Assembly: GCA_029204225.1 (NCBI GenBank)
Contig: CM055109.1
Coordinates: 43,341,054-43,401,053, forward strand
Reading direction: 5' to 3'
From: Diphasiastrum complanatum
Taxonomy: Eukaryota; Streptophyta; Lycopodiopsida; Lycopodiales; Lycopodiaceae
DNA length: 60,000 nt
Position 1 is the stretch's first letter, and each line of letters begins with the position of its first letter. Below, piece by piece: positions 10,839-26,828 of the stretch. The notes under the pieces were generated by a model. It searched no databases and had not been told where the DNA came from. It worked only from the letters and a program-made list of their open reading frames with translations. A program made the position numbers and the translations under genes.

Positions 10839-11656
10839 TGTTAAAAATTTTATAACGGCCATAACTTTTGCATTTTAAGTTGGATTTGAGTAAACCACAA
10901 ATCAAAAGTGAGGAGAATTATGTGATGAATCTATTTTTGTTGGAAGAAACGGATTTTGAATGACTGTTTGAAAGTTATTAAGCTATTAATATTCTAATAA
11001 AGAACAAGTCCTAATTCTTATATATATAAGTCCTTATTATATCTATATCAGTTTGTTGGAACATACAAGCTGAATACTATACCCAATATTGTTGGAACAT
11101 ACAATTTGAGATATTACTTTGAAGAACATTGTTGGAACATACAATGTTAATGCCATATTGATACTTGTACTCACGTGGTTTTCAAAGAACAAAAGTTGAG
11201 TAAATATACCATGAACTAATATGGAGATATTGGGAAATAAGGATGGTATGTCTGTTACTATAAATTGTTGGAACTTTCATTGAATCCCTGAACATGATTG
11301 TAGAAGCATACTCAATTTTCTATTAGAATTATATTATCAGGAATCAATCATTTATATATATATTGACATTGAGTACACACTAGATGAAGAGTGTTGGGCT
11401 ACTGTAGATAGTGAGATTAGTGAAAATATTACTGAATTGTTACCCGAAGGTGCTATTCTATTTTAGCCTCGTTACATTTATGAAGCGTTTGGAATTTTCT
11501 TCTATATAAAATATGGTGTATCCTATAAAGATTCAGGAGTGACTGATAGAGAATCATCGATACTCGCATAAAGTGAGATCCGATACTTGATCTCGCTGAT
11601 TTACCCCTTTGAACATTTCTAGTCAAATCAAGCCCTTGCTAGAAAATAATTTAACA
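10839..11656 (+). repeat. 5' LTR of Gypsy element
   Basis: It starts TGTTAAAAATTTTATAACGG and ends ATAATTTAACA. The phrase GTTGGAACATACAA recurs several times within it. The first ~450 bp are repeated at 13795-14290. Confidence 0.8.
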
Positions 11657-11657
11657 T

Positions 11658-11676
11658 TGGTGCGTCTGCCGGGAGG
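11658..11676 (+). other. Putative primer-binding site
   Basis: TGGTGCGTCTGCCGGGAGG follows the LTR end, resembling the primer sites of plant Gypsy elements; the tRNA it would pair with was not determined. Confidence 0.55.
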
Positions 11677-11967
11677 GTGGATTTGATAAGGGTAAAAAAA
11701 TATTGCATATGGGCATTCCCTTTATTCCCCCCTCGTGAAACTATAAATGAGATATTGACGTTCTTCAAATTAAAGGTCAAAGAGACACCTTTAATTGGGT
11801 TAACATATCTATCACTTTATCATAGACTGCAAAAATATAGCATGGACAATGCAGAATGGAATTTGAGTCTGTATGATGATATGAATACTCTTAGAGGAAT
11901 TATTCAAGGACTCTAGATTTGAATAAGTATTCAATAGAGATTATCTGAGGATTACTTACAAACTAGA

Positions 11968-12207
11968 GTGCTTGTTATGGGGAGAATTAATAGGCATAAT
12001 AAATGGATAACTAATCCAACTACACAAGAGGAGTTACAAATTTTATTAGGTTCAGTAGGGTATTATAGAAAGTTTATATCTAACTTTACTGAAATTATTA
12101 AACCATTGCTGGATTTAGTGAAAGCTGAAGTTATAGTGAATTGGACATCTGAAGGCGAATTAGCATTTTTAATAGTTCAACAAGCTACACTTAACAATTA
12201 CATTTGA
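11968..12207 (+). pseudogene. Ty3 reverse transcriptase thumb/connection fragment
   Basis: The 79-residue frame contains LQILLGSVGYYRKFISNFTE, then KPLLDLVKAE and NWTSEGELAF. This is the classical end of a Ty3 RT with the start of the RNase H connection (LGL.GYYRRFI, PL..L, W...E.AF). The catalytic palm with its Y-x-D-D motif is absent. It lies between the 5' LTR and gag, whereas RT should follow gag and protease, so it reached this place by rearrangement or nested insertion. Confidence 0.8.
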
Positions 12208-12240
12208 CTCGGAAACGATAGGTACCCCAAGTAATAATCC

Positions 12241-13469
12241 TTGGGAAGGGCTATTAGAACTGATGCGTTTAGTCCACACACTCTAAGAAGAGTCATATGT
12301 GATTCCCGACGATTACAAACAGAGATAGACCAGAAATCCCGTCTTGACATAGGTGAAGAATTACCCGTATCTGTTGAGAATTTGGACATTCAATCTAAAC
12401 CTGGAATACTAGAAGGAGTACCAGAATTACAAGATCATAATATAGAGCTTGGTGTTGAGACACCACTTGAGGAGATACCATCTTTGATAGATAACCCAAC
12501 TGCATCATTTGATAATAATCACAAGATGGTGGGTCGACAAACCGAACCATTGATTCCTGATAATGTAGAACCTCTACCTAAGTTACATGGGACAACACCT
12601 GAGTTTACCGGGGCACCTTATGGGAATGCAGAGAGACACATCAGTGCTTTTTGGACAGCTTGCTTTATAAGCAAGATAACCAACCCATATTATGAGATGA
12701 TGTTCTTTGCTATTACTTTAACTAGTATAGCAAGGAATTGGTATCAGAGTTTACAACGAAATTCTATAGCTACCATTGAGGAATTCCATAAATAGGTTTA
12801 GTGGAGTTCAGGCCGACTCAAAATATGGATGAACTAATATTCACATTATTTACAATACAACAAGATCTTGGGGAGAATATTAGACAATATACGAGACGAG
12901 TGAGCGAGTTAGCTAGACAAGCTACTATGTTAGTAAAAATTGAACCTGAATTATTACTTTCATTTTATCTGAGAGGATTAAAAAGGGATATACATTTGGC
13001 TATGATACAATTGGCTCCATCTGATCTAGAAGGGGCAATACAAAAGGCCATATTAATAGAGGAAGCACAATTGACTACAAATAGGGTGGGAGATTTGTCA
13101 AGATGTATGAGCTCAATGGATAAGGCTTATGATCAGACAAGGGCATATTTTTCTCCAGTGTTGTCAGGTAATAGACAACTCTATGATGTAACCCCTCTCC
13201 AGTTTCGAAACCCCTATAGTGATAATGCTAAGGAGAGTTTTCAAGTGTATGACAAAGTTCCACACAATCAGCTCGCACTACCATCTAATAGACCAAATCA
13301 GGTACAATTAGTTGAGCCAAATTATGAAAGTGATGGATCTAATAATGGTATTGAAGATGTTAAAGAAATGTTGAAAGGATATATGGATATTATGAGTGGA
13401 CAATTTACATCTCTAGCATCTAATGTAAAAATTTTTAAAGCGACAACAAAATGTGATAGGACAATGTAA
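12241..13469 (+). pseudogene. Ty3 gag, broken
   Basis: Two frames (12241-12795 and 12801-13469) together encode a Retrotrans_gag-like capsid: FTGAPYGNAERHISAFW, then ITLTSIARNWYQSL and IATIEEFHK, a stop with frame break near 12795, then LGENIRQYTRRVSELARQAT and LLLSFYLRGLKRDIHL. The run A..WY.SL...I.....F and the later YL.RF-type sequence are typical of Ty3 capsid. The nucleocapsid zinc knuckle lies just downstream in another frame. Confidence 0.75.
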
Positions 13470-13494
13470 ACCTTTTAGTGACGATATAACTCCA

Positions 13495-13600
13495 AAGGTA
13501 GTCTGTCGTTATTGTAAGGGGCCTCATTTTAAACAAAATTGTCCTAATAGTGTTTGTAATTATTGTAAAGAAAATAGGCCATTTGGAAGACGGATGTTGG
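13495..13600 (+). pseudogene. CCHC zinc knuckle of the Ty3 gag
   Basis: Reads VCRYCKGPHFKQNCPNSVCN: C-x2-C-x4-H-x4-C, the nucleic-acid-binding knuckle of retroelement nucleocapsid, followed by a partial second motif (CNYCKEN). It is frame-shifted from the capsid frame. Confidence 0.7.
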
Positions 13601-13794
13601 GTACGACGTAAAGCCTTGAATGAAGGAACTAATTTGCCAGGACCAATAAATCATCGTTCACAAGATGCACGAATGAATAATACTCTTGAACCTGCTCAAA
13701 TATTACATTATTAGGTAATGTGAGTGTAGAAAATTTAGATCGGCTTTTTCCAAAAGTAGATGTTATAATAGATGGATTGGTGATACAAAAAATA

Positions 13795-14290
13795 TGTTAA
13801 AAATCTTATAATGGCCATAACTTTTGCATTTTAAGTCAGATTTGAGTGAACCAAAAACCAAAAGTGAGGAGAATTATGTGTTGAATCTATTTTTGTTGGA
13901 AGAAACAGATTTTGAATGACTGTTTGAAAGTTATTAAGCTATTAGTACTCTAATAAAGAACAAGTCCTAATTCTTATATATAATAAGTCCTTATTATATC
14001 TATATCAGTTTGTTGGAACATACAAGCTGAATACTATACCCAATATTGTTGGAACATACAATTTGGAATAGTACTTTGAAGATAAGAAAGAGAGAACATT
14101 GTTGGAACATACAATGTTAATGCCATATTGATACTTGTACTTACTGATTTTTAAAGAACAAAAGTTGAGTAAATATACCATGAACTAATATGGAAATAAT
14201 GGGAAATAATAATGGTATGTGTGTTACTATAAATTGTTGGAACTTTCATCAAATCCCTGAACATGATCGTAGAAGCATACTCAATTTTCT
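13795..14290 (+). repeat. 3' LTR of Gypsy element, truncated
   Basis: Starts TGTTAAAAATCTTATAATGG and follows the 5' LTR closely to CATACTCAATTTTCT. The remaining ~330 bp of the LTR are missing. Confidence 0.8.
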
Positions 14291-14299
14291 AAAAAAAAA

Positions 14300-14832
14300 C
14301 CCTAGACTCTAAAAGTGATTTTGGAGAACGACCTTTATATTGTAAAATATTGATATCTGAATGTATGACATCGATTATTCCTACAATCGATTGAACTGTT
14401 TGCCATTCAATGAAATTTGATGGACACAAATCTGCAAAACCAACAAAAACATCTCAAGAAAAATATAATTTAAAGAAAATGCTAATTCTAAAGAAATTAA
14501 ATTTGAAAACTTACAATTGCATTTCCTTCTATCATTTGGATTTAGATCATGAATGTTGAGCTCATTGTGAAGATAAGCATGCTGAACTAAAACTTTCATG
14601 ATAGATTGACCGGTAGATGATACATTAAAATCCATTATCCTGTCTTTCCAGAGCTTCTATATATGTTATCCGATCTTTTTCTTTTTCGGAATGAGCCTTT
14701 TGCAGAGGGATGCATCAAGATCCATTGATATTTTTGATATATTCTTGGTATCCATTGATCTTCTGCATTTTTTTCATTGCAAATATTGATTGCATCAATG
14801 GTTCCTCTTGGTCTCTGATTATGTGTAGCCAT
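14300..14832 (-). pseudogene. Unrecognised two-exon fragment, copy 2 of family
   Basis: On the minus strand an exon ending ...NDRRKCN at 14515 is followed by an 83-bp intron (GTAAGT to TTTTGCAG, 14514-14432). The next exon (14431-14300) encodes LCPSNFIEWQTVQSIVG and IDVIHSDINILQYKG, matching the exon at 914-1227. The upstream exon contains FNVSSTGQSIMKVLVQHAYL and is frame-broken against a longer upstream frame (14635-14832, QRPRGTIDAINICNEKN). The conserved splice position shows that both copies come from a multi-exon gene. Family and function are unrecognised; it is a decayed copy abutting a truncated Gypsy LTR. Confidence 0.5.
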
Positions 14833-16260
14833 TAGTTGAAAATACGAGTACGCAAGCTGAGAACGGAGAGAACGTAGAGATTGCGAGGTAAACCTAAGAA
14901 TGAGAATCCAAAATAAGAGATAAAATGAAAAAAATGAGAGGTATACCTATGAATGACAAGAAGTTCCTAAACTACAAGGATTAGTTAACCACAGTTTATG
15001 ACTATTGACGTCAAATCAAACTCGCGTGAACAATGACGGGCAACGTAAGAGTATTCGGGCAGTAATTGTGGTCCAATCACGATTATTTGTTCTACCTGGC
15101 GGGATATTTGAAAATCATGAAAATTTGGCCGAGAAAGTTAAATACAATTTCCGTCCGTCAACCATTGTTACAGTTCGTCACAGATGGACACCATTCATTG
15201 GGACACATAAGCGTTGAAAGTGTGCGAAGTCAAAAACAACATCTTGACAAAGGGCCCATTTTGAACTCTAATATCCCCTAATGCTTGATAGTGTTCATAA
15301 CACTATAGCGGGGTTTTGTATGATTATGATGCCAGTCATTGGGTTTCTAGTTCGGATATTGCTTTAGAAGTGGATAGATCCCAATTAATCATTTATAACT
15401 CATCATTCCATAAGGTATTACTATTAATAGTTGTTCATATATTGTAGCAAATATTATCTTTCAACATTTTCATTTCAAAAGGAAGCTCCATTTTGATGAT
15501 TTGCATGAAATCATTTTCATTACAATTCAATAGAGAGTATTTAGTTTGATCATCCATTCACATTAGTAAATTTCATACTTATCAATTGCATTCATGATGC
15601 ACACCATTCACAAGAACTCATGATCATTTTTGTAATTCAATTATTATGCAAATTGCCATGAACTATTTATGAAATCTTGACCATCTTTTTCAATGGTTTT
15701 GTCATGATAATGTACGTGGTTTTGAGAATATATAATATATATAGCTCTAATGGTTTTTTCAACCACTTTGAGCAATATCTTCTCCATGTTTTTCAATGGA
15801 TTAGCAATATGTATTAATTATGCTTGTAAATTGCAATTATGTTTGCTAAGCATATGGAATATTTTGTGGAAACAAAATAGAATCTAAATATCTTTCATGT
15901 TGACTGTGTTTTACCTCAGATAGTGAATCAGTAAGAAGGTAAATCTGTTAGTCATCTTTTGCTGCATTACACATTTAGTATAAATAGACTAATCAGATTT
16001 CCATTCTTTAATTCCATTCATAGCCATTGCAATAATACACAGAATAACATTTGAAGTGAATTAAGACATGAGTCAAAACAAAGATATGCAATGAAAATCA
16101 CCTCAGTCTTTTTAGTTTTGACTTAAGTTTCAAGGAATGTCATGTAGGCCAAGGTCATTATTCAAAAGTACCGGTCTGCTAGGTTCTTTTTTAATTTAGA
16201 GTCACACTGCATCTTTTCCAACAACGCACAAGATTTCTTCCCAAACTGTCGGTTCCCATC
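14833..16260. other. No gene recognised
   Basis: AT-rich sequence with no convincing coding frame, splice pattern or repeat boundary on either strand. Confidence 0.5.
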
Positions 16261-16316
16261 TTTAAGTTTGCCGGGTCATCTCTTTCACAAAAAAATTTAG
16301 AACAAGAAGATATAGT

Positions 16317-16333
16317 GGGGGGGGGGGGGGGGG
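16317..16333. repeat. Poly-G run
   Basis: An uninterrupted run of 17 G bases, about 100 bp from the giant GA tract; G-quadruplex formation is possible and the length may be assembly-sensitive. Confidence 0.9.
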
Positions 16334-16432
16334 TTCGCTGAAGGAAGAGGGAGACAGACAGAGAAGGGAGAGAGACATTGAACGATGAAGAGAGAGAGGT
16401 CTCTGAGAAAGATCGGAGAGGGAGTGCTCACC

Positions 16433-21335
<4,903 letters not shown>

Positions 21336-21413
21336 AATTATATACATTAGCTCTTGTTCTCTCTTAGATGCACACACAATGCACGCACCCAAATAGGAAC
21401 TTATCTCACACAC

Positions 21414-22236
21414 TGTTGGGAGTATTCCCAACAAAGTGTAAATAAATAAAAATCCTCCAATAAAATGTGTTACGAGGGCATGACATCTTGCGTGTATAAG
21501 CCCATGGCCCAATGAGCACGCAATTAGAGTTGTAAATAAAATAAACTTGACTTGGGCCTTGGAATCAAAATAAAACTTGAGGCCCAATGTCATTTTTAAA
21601 CTTAGAGATCACTTTTTAGAGTTGGGTCCAAATTGGGACTCACATGAATCTTGTGATTCTTAATGTACTTTTTGTGGACCCTTGGATCAAGTTGGGTCCA
21701 AGATGAATGGATAGGATCATTGTGAATATTAGCCAATAAGATTGAGGGGGCAAGTGCCTTCCCCATTTTATAAAAAGGCACCATTTGTACACTATTTTCA
21801 TGCTTAATGAGAAGGAGGAAACTCTACCATTTTTGGAAGAGAAGCATCCTCATTTGCTATTCACTACTTGCTATTGCTCTTGATTGTGTTTTCCATTGCT
21901 TTCTATTTCCATGTTTATTGTTTGCCATAGTGAATGCTTTTCTATTAGCAAGCATAAGGAGCATTTGAGCTAACCTCCACCCTCACTCTCTATCTCTCTC
22001 TTTCTCTTCCCTTCTCAATCTCTTCTTCTCCATTCCTTCTCTTCAACCAAAACCATGATGAATGTTAGTGTAGAGGAGTAGAGTTAAAGAGGAGTAGTAT
22101 AGTGGTGAGTAGAGTTAAGGGAGAAAGTAGGAAATTAACTAAAAGTAGCATCTATGAATAGTTAGGTACCTATCCAGTGATCTAACCTTTGTTGACAGGC
22201 GGAAGGGCTATACTACGAGAGATCTTCGACCCCACA
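21414..22236 (+). mobile_element. Gypsy 5' LTR
   Basis: Starts with the inverted-repeat terminus TGTTGGGAGTATTCCCAACA and ends GACCCCACA. Copies A and B of the same family lie in reverse at 1718-3553. It is followed by a primer-binding site and gag remnants. No 3' LTR of the same family was seen to the right, so the element is cut short, apparently at the SET-like and transposase sequences. Confidence 0.75.
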
Positions 22237-22237
22237 G

Positions 22238-22255
22238 TGGCACCGTTGCCGAGGA
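22238..22255 (+). other. Gypsy primer-binding site
   Basis: TGGCACCGTTGCCGAGGA, one base after the LTR. It closely resembles the TGGCGCCGTTGCCGGGGA primer site common in plant Athila/Tat-type Gypsy elements. Confidence 0.75.
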
Positions 22256-22859
22256 TAGGTTTCCACTAACTAGTTTAGCTGCATTTTAGCTATTTTCTTG
22301 GAGTAGTTTAGGTAGATTTTTGGGAGTTTAGAGTTAGTTTTCTGTATTTTTTTGTGTTTGGACTGTTCACAGCTAGCGGAGGAGGTGTGAGAGGGTAGAG
22401 GAGGCCCTGAACAACCTCTAAGGGCTTGAAACCCAAACCAATCATCCAAAAAACTCAAAAAATACACCAATCTATATTTTGGAGGGAAAAAGAGCCAGAA
22501 AACTCATCAGATTTTTATATCTCCAGAATCAGTGGGAATTAATCCTTGCATGACTGGCAGCAGCTCCAGGGTACTGTCCCAGACCTACATAGAAGCCTGC
22601 GAGAGTTAGTTCCAAACAGATTGTAAAAATCAGAGAAAAATCATAAAAAATTCAAAAAACCCTTGAAAAAGTCCAAAAAAATTCAAATCTTCATAAGAAC
22701 TCTCACAGAGCCCTCTAAAGTTCCATCTCAGTGAGACTAGGACACAAAGAAACTTGCGAGAGTTAGTTTGATGTATAAGTGCCTATGCGAGAGTTCCCAG
22801 TAAAAAAAAGATGGGAAAGTACCAATGAACCCTCGCAAACAATGAAATTTTCAGTTCAA

Positions 22860-24237
22860 GTGGTCAACCTGTAGAGAAGTTGATGCTATTCCCTATGTCC
22901 TTACTTGCAGTGACTCAGGATTGGTTTTTTAACCTGTCAGAGGAAGAGAAATCCACCTAGGAAGCAAGTAAAGCGGCTCTCATTACGTGCTTTAAACCAA
23001 GAAAGTTCTTGGAAGACCAGTTTCTCCTGTTGAGCAAAGTCAATATGGGAAAACGAGAAAGGGTCCGGGACTATATTGATTGGGTCAAAGATCTACGATC
23101 CGAGTGCAGTGCAGTCCTAACTCCCGATCATGCGGTGATCATGTGGTTTCTAGTCGGATTACCACGAAACATCAAAAGAGAACTGAAATGACGGGAGCAG
23201 TACGCTACTCTACAAGACGCTATGGAAGATGCCATCAGGGAAGAGGATGAGGGATATGACAACGAATATCCTTCCACCCACACTCCTACTCCCTCGATCG
23301 CATCATCATCATCAAACGCATCCGTTCTATCCACAGAACTGTTGTTGAAGCAAATGACAAAATTACACAAACAGCAGATGGAGCAACTTACGGCGCAGTT
23401 TGACTAGAAACTGAAGGCCTTATAGGAAACTGTAGCAGTAACTCCACATCAACCGGAACCAAACCAGCTGCAGTATCCTCAACGAGAAAATGTATGGTGT
23501 TCAGTATGCACGCAAAACCATACAGCGAACGAGTGTCCAGTCCTAAAGCAAAATCTGAGATTGACAAATAGATTCTGCCATCTGTGCAAGGCAACATCGC
23601 ACGATACGACATTTTTCCCGTTTAATCCCAGGGTTGTTTAACAGAAGAGAAGTCCTTATCAGACTTCTTATCCTTATCATCAAGGGACACCTAACATGAC
23701 ACCAAGGTATGACGCATCTAATCAACCACAACGCATGGCCTTACTTGCTCCACCATGGCCAGCCAATCAACAAGTGGCCCATGTAAATTTAACAGCAGCG
23801 GAACAAGAAATGCAAATGCCACCTCAACCTGAGCAGCAACAGTGGTACGGACCAGATGAACCATTTATGGAACCTGCCATAAATGAATATGTTTCAAGAC
23901 GGATGTCATGAGATGGACAGATGCATTAGCAACTTTTGACTGCCAAGCATATTAATATGAATCAGATCCAGAACCGAGTACATCTTCACCCAAATGTTAC
24001 ACTATGGACACACCAATCACATTTGGGGTGAATATGATAAACGTAGCATGGTTGTCAGCAGAGCCGATTGAGAACCCAGTGGACGATGATCTAGTCCCTT
24101 GGCAACATGCTCTAACTTATAATAAGGAGATTGAGCTGACTGATGAACAAGTCCTACACCACATGGACCCAGATCGTTACGGAACCAAGAAGGTACCAGC
24201 TCAACCACCACAAAGGTCTGCTAAAGCAATCGATTAA
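22860..24237 (+). pseudogene. Gypsy gag remnant with zinc knuckles
   Basis: Broken frames read through a capsid-like region (VTQDWFFNLSEEE, FLEDQFLLLSKVNMGKRERV, then VIMWFLVGLPRNIKREL before a stop at 23188) and a Ser-rich linker. A nucleocapsid follows with two cysteine knuckles (WCSVCTQNHTANECPVLKQN, then FCHLCKATSHD). Pro/Gln-rich frames continue at 23696-23911 and 24004-24237. At least four stops or shifts disrupt it. Protease and polymerase do not follow; instead a SET-like sequence begins within about 10-130 bp of the last gag frame. Confidence 0.65.
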
Positions 24238-25057
24238 TAGTAAGCAAGAACAAAGAAGATCAATAGAGCAAGCAAAAGCAACACATGAGTCCTCCACGAT
24301 ACTCCACGTGGATTCTACAAACTTGACCACCCCTTTAAAAAAGAGAACACGTCTTGAACATATTATGACTAGTTTGAAAGATAATTGCAAATTACTACGC
24401 ACTGTTGATGTGTCAAAAGGCATTCTAGGTTCTTTGTTTGACCTTCCTCTTCCACCTAGCTTGCAACCATTAGTAAAAACTTTTATTAGAAGTAGATATT
24501 CGTGTTGGCCACTCCAATCACCATTACCATTAAATGGAACACCATTTATGTATTGGGGTCGAATGTACATGATCATGTCTAGTGAACACTTTCCTGAGGC
24601 TGGTTTGAGCCTTTTTGAGGTCCCTTTAAATAGTGTTGTGACATTGATGCCATATGCAGGACCATAATACAATTGGGGTGATTGGCATGTTTTGTGTCAT
24701 CACCAATGGAGGATGCAAGTATATGGTTTGAATTCAAATGCTTGTTCTTTAGAGGAGCAATGCATGCAAGGAGGAAAAATCTCAAGGGCAAATTGTACAT
24801 ACATTGATGGACATCCAGATGTGCATGGAAACATTGCTGCATATATAAATAGTTCCATTGGCCACCCTCTATTGACGAATTGTGATTTTGAAGAACGCAC
24901 CAATGGAAAAGAAGAATATTTTACTAGGAATGTAAAGGGCACTTATGTAATAATCTGTGCCACTAGATCTATCAGGTTTGGGGAGGAATTGTTCATCAAT
25001 TATAGTTTTAACCGTCCTCTACCCAAATGTTTGCAAAAGACAATAAGTCGAATGTGA
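24143..25057 (+). pseudogene. SET-domain-like protein, one in-frame stop
   Basis: One reading frame runs from about 24143 to 25057, interrupted only by a TAA at 24665-24667; its first ~95 bases overlap the end of the gag frame, and an ATG at 24365 is a plausible own start. After the leader, SSEHFPEAGLSLFEVPLNSV and MPYAG resemble the start of a SET domain (S..P.AGLGLFA..I..G..I..YAG). After the stop, GNIAAYINSS and then VIICATRSIRFGEELFINYS match the end of SET (NIARFINHS; V.I.A.RDI..GEEL.YDY). The catalytic NHSC motif is degraded to NSSI. SET proteins methylate lysines of histones or other proteins. It sits between a Gypsy gag and a TNP2 transposase gene, so a captured host fragment is likely. 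Activity is improbable given the stop and motif loss. Confidence 0.6.
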
Positions 25058-25255
25058 AGATTTAAATTTTGTTGATATGTAGAGATGTATAATCCATGTA
25101 TCTTGATTGTATTTGGTTTGTGTCATCAAATATGTCAAATGTTAGGAGCATTATTCATCATTTGTCTAGATTAAATGTTAGGAGCATTATTCGTCTCTGA
25201 GTTCATTGAATGTTAACAAGTTGAAAAGACAAATCTGTCCAATAGATACATTGGT

Positions 25256-25382
25256 ATGTTCATACTTTTTAAACTACGAGGTAATTTATGTTCATATGCA
25301 ACATTTAGATCTATCAAGTATTGGGAGGAAATGTTTATCAAGCATTGTTTCAGCCTACTTCTTGTTATTTTGATATATAGGA
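25256..25382 (+). pseudogene. Second, diverged copy of the SET C-terminus
   Basis: The frame reads LCSYATFRSIKYWEEMFIKH, which parallels IICATRSIRFGEELFINYS of the pseudogene 300 bp upstream; the DNA also aligns (GATCTATCA.GT.TTGGGAGGAA). This indicates a partial duplication of the SET end before the transposase exons. A shorter duplicate, AAATGTTAGGAGCATTATTC, occurs twice between them (about 25136 and 25174). Confidence 0.5.
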
Positions 25383-25929
25383 TTCTTCATCCTCATTTAG
25401 TGTTGGAGACAATAATCCTCGTAATGGTCGACGTAGATGGCGAATGCAATACAACGGTCCACATATAAAGCAATTACCTCGTCGTCTACGTCAAGGCTTA
25501 AAAGAGATGATGGAAATTGATGAGCACATTAATCAAGAGACTAATGCATCTGAATCTAGCTCATCTAGATCTACTTCTTCGCAAACAAGTTCCAACGATG
25601 AAAATGAGCTTCCAATGAATGATGAATTTGAAGTCATGGGAGACATGTTGGATGATATGTACGAGAACAATATTGCAGCTAGACACAATGAACAAGATGA
25701 GGAGGCACTTTTGTCTAAAGAAGAAAGAAAATTGCGAGAAGAATCAAAGATTGCACTCCATCTATATTTGGCTTGAAGATTTAATAGAAGTAGAGAAGTC
25801 GCCAAACGAGATGTCTTTGCTCCACCAAAGCCTCACATCATTATTTGAGTAAAAAAAATTTCATCTACTTGTCATTTTTGCTTTGAAACAAAATTTACAA
25901 TTTGGACATCGAGTGATATTTTTTTTACA

Positions 25930-26690
25930 ATGACTTCTTTTGTCATGTACAGACTATTGAAAAACAAAATTCTCCCAAAGGGAATGTCATGCCTGAGACA
26001 AGAGATGAGGCACGACAGATGTTGCCTAACATCGGGATGGACTACAAGCAATATCATGCATGTCCAAAAGATTGTATTTTATATCGAGGAAGGTACGAAT
26101 CACTCAAGAAAAGTCCCATTTGTGATACTCCTCGATATAGAGATGATTTGCAAGGGGCGACCATTCCGTGCAAAGTTTTACGACATTTTCTAGTAATTCC
26201 ACAATTGCAACGTTTATTTCGTTGTAAATCTCTTGCACAACTTATGGACTAGCATGCACACCATACCTCTACGGATGGGATGATGAGGGTACCTTCAGAT
26301 TCACCTGCATGGAAAGACATCAACAAAGAGTATCCAAGCTTTGCCAATGAGTCAAGAAATGTGAGATTTGGTCTTGCAACAGATGGTGTGAACCCCTTTG
26401 GTGTATGAGCAAATACGTGGTCCATTTGGCCTGTTTGCTTGGTAAATTATAATATTCCTCCTTGGTTGTATACAAAAAAGAGACACATTATGTTGGCACT
26501 TTTAATTCTTGGCCAACGCAAGGTTAAGAACATGGATGTGTATCTTGAGCCGCTTATTGACGATTTGGAAGATTTGTGGAAGGGGATAAAAGCATATGAC
26601 ATTTCGCGCCCCTTACATGAGAGAGAGTTCACACTACATGCCATTGTAATGTGGACAATGCATGACTATCCAAGACTAGGTGAATGCTCA
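25930..26690 (+). pseudogene. TNP2 core exon of the plus-strand CACTA
   Basis: Contains GMDYKQYHACPKDCILYRG and KVLRHFLVIPQLQRLFRC, a TAG after LMD, then MMRVPSDSPAWKDI, RNVRFGLATDGVNPFGV, a TGA, WPVCLVNYNIPPWLYTK, KNMDVYLEPLIDDL and WTMHDYPRLGECSG. This is the catalytic heart of TNP2 with two nonsense codons. Confidence 0.85.
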
Positions 26691-26828
26691 GGTAATCATT
26701 CAAACAATGTCTATCTTGTGTACATAGGAGTTTGTTTACAATTACATACAACTAGTAATTCTTGACATTTACATGATATACTACAATGGCTATAATTACT
26801 ATTTGACATATACTTTTTTTAATAGTGA

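Larger units (their letters stand above)
10839..14290 (+). mobile_element. Rearranged Gypsy/Ty3 element
   Basis: A 5' LTR (10839-11656) and a truncated 3' LTR (13795-14290) enclose 2.1 kb holding an RT-thumb fragment, then gag, then a CCHC zinc knuckle. Protease, most of RT, RNase H and integrase are missing. The order is abnormal (RT before gag). The 3' LTR stops abruptly at an A-run at 14291 where an unrelated exon begins. Confidence 0.75.
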
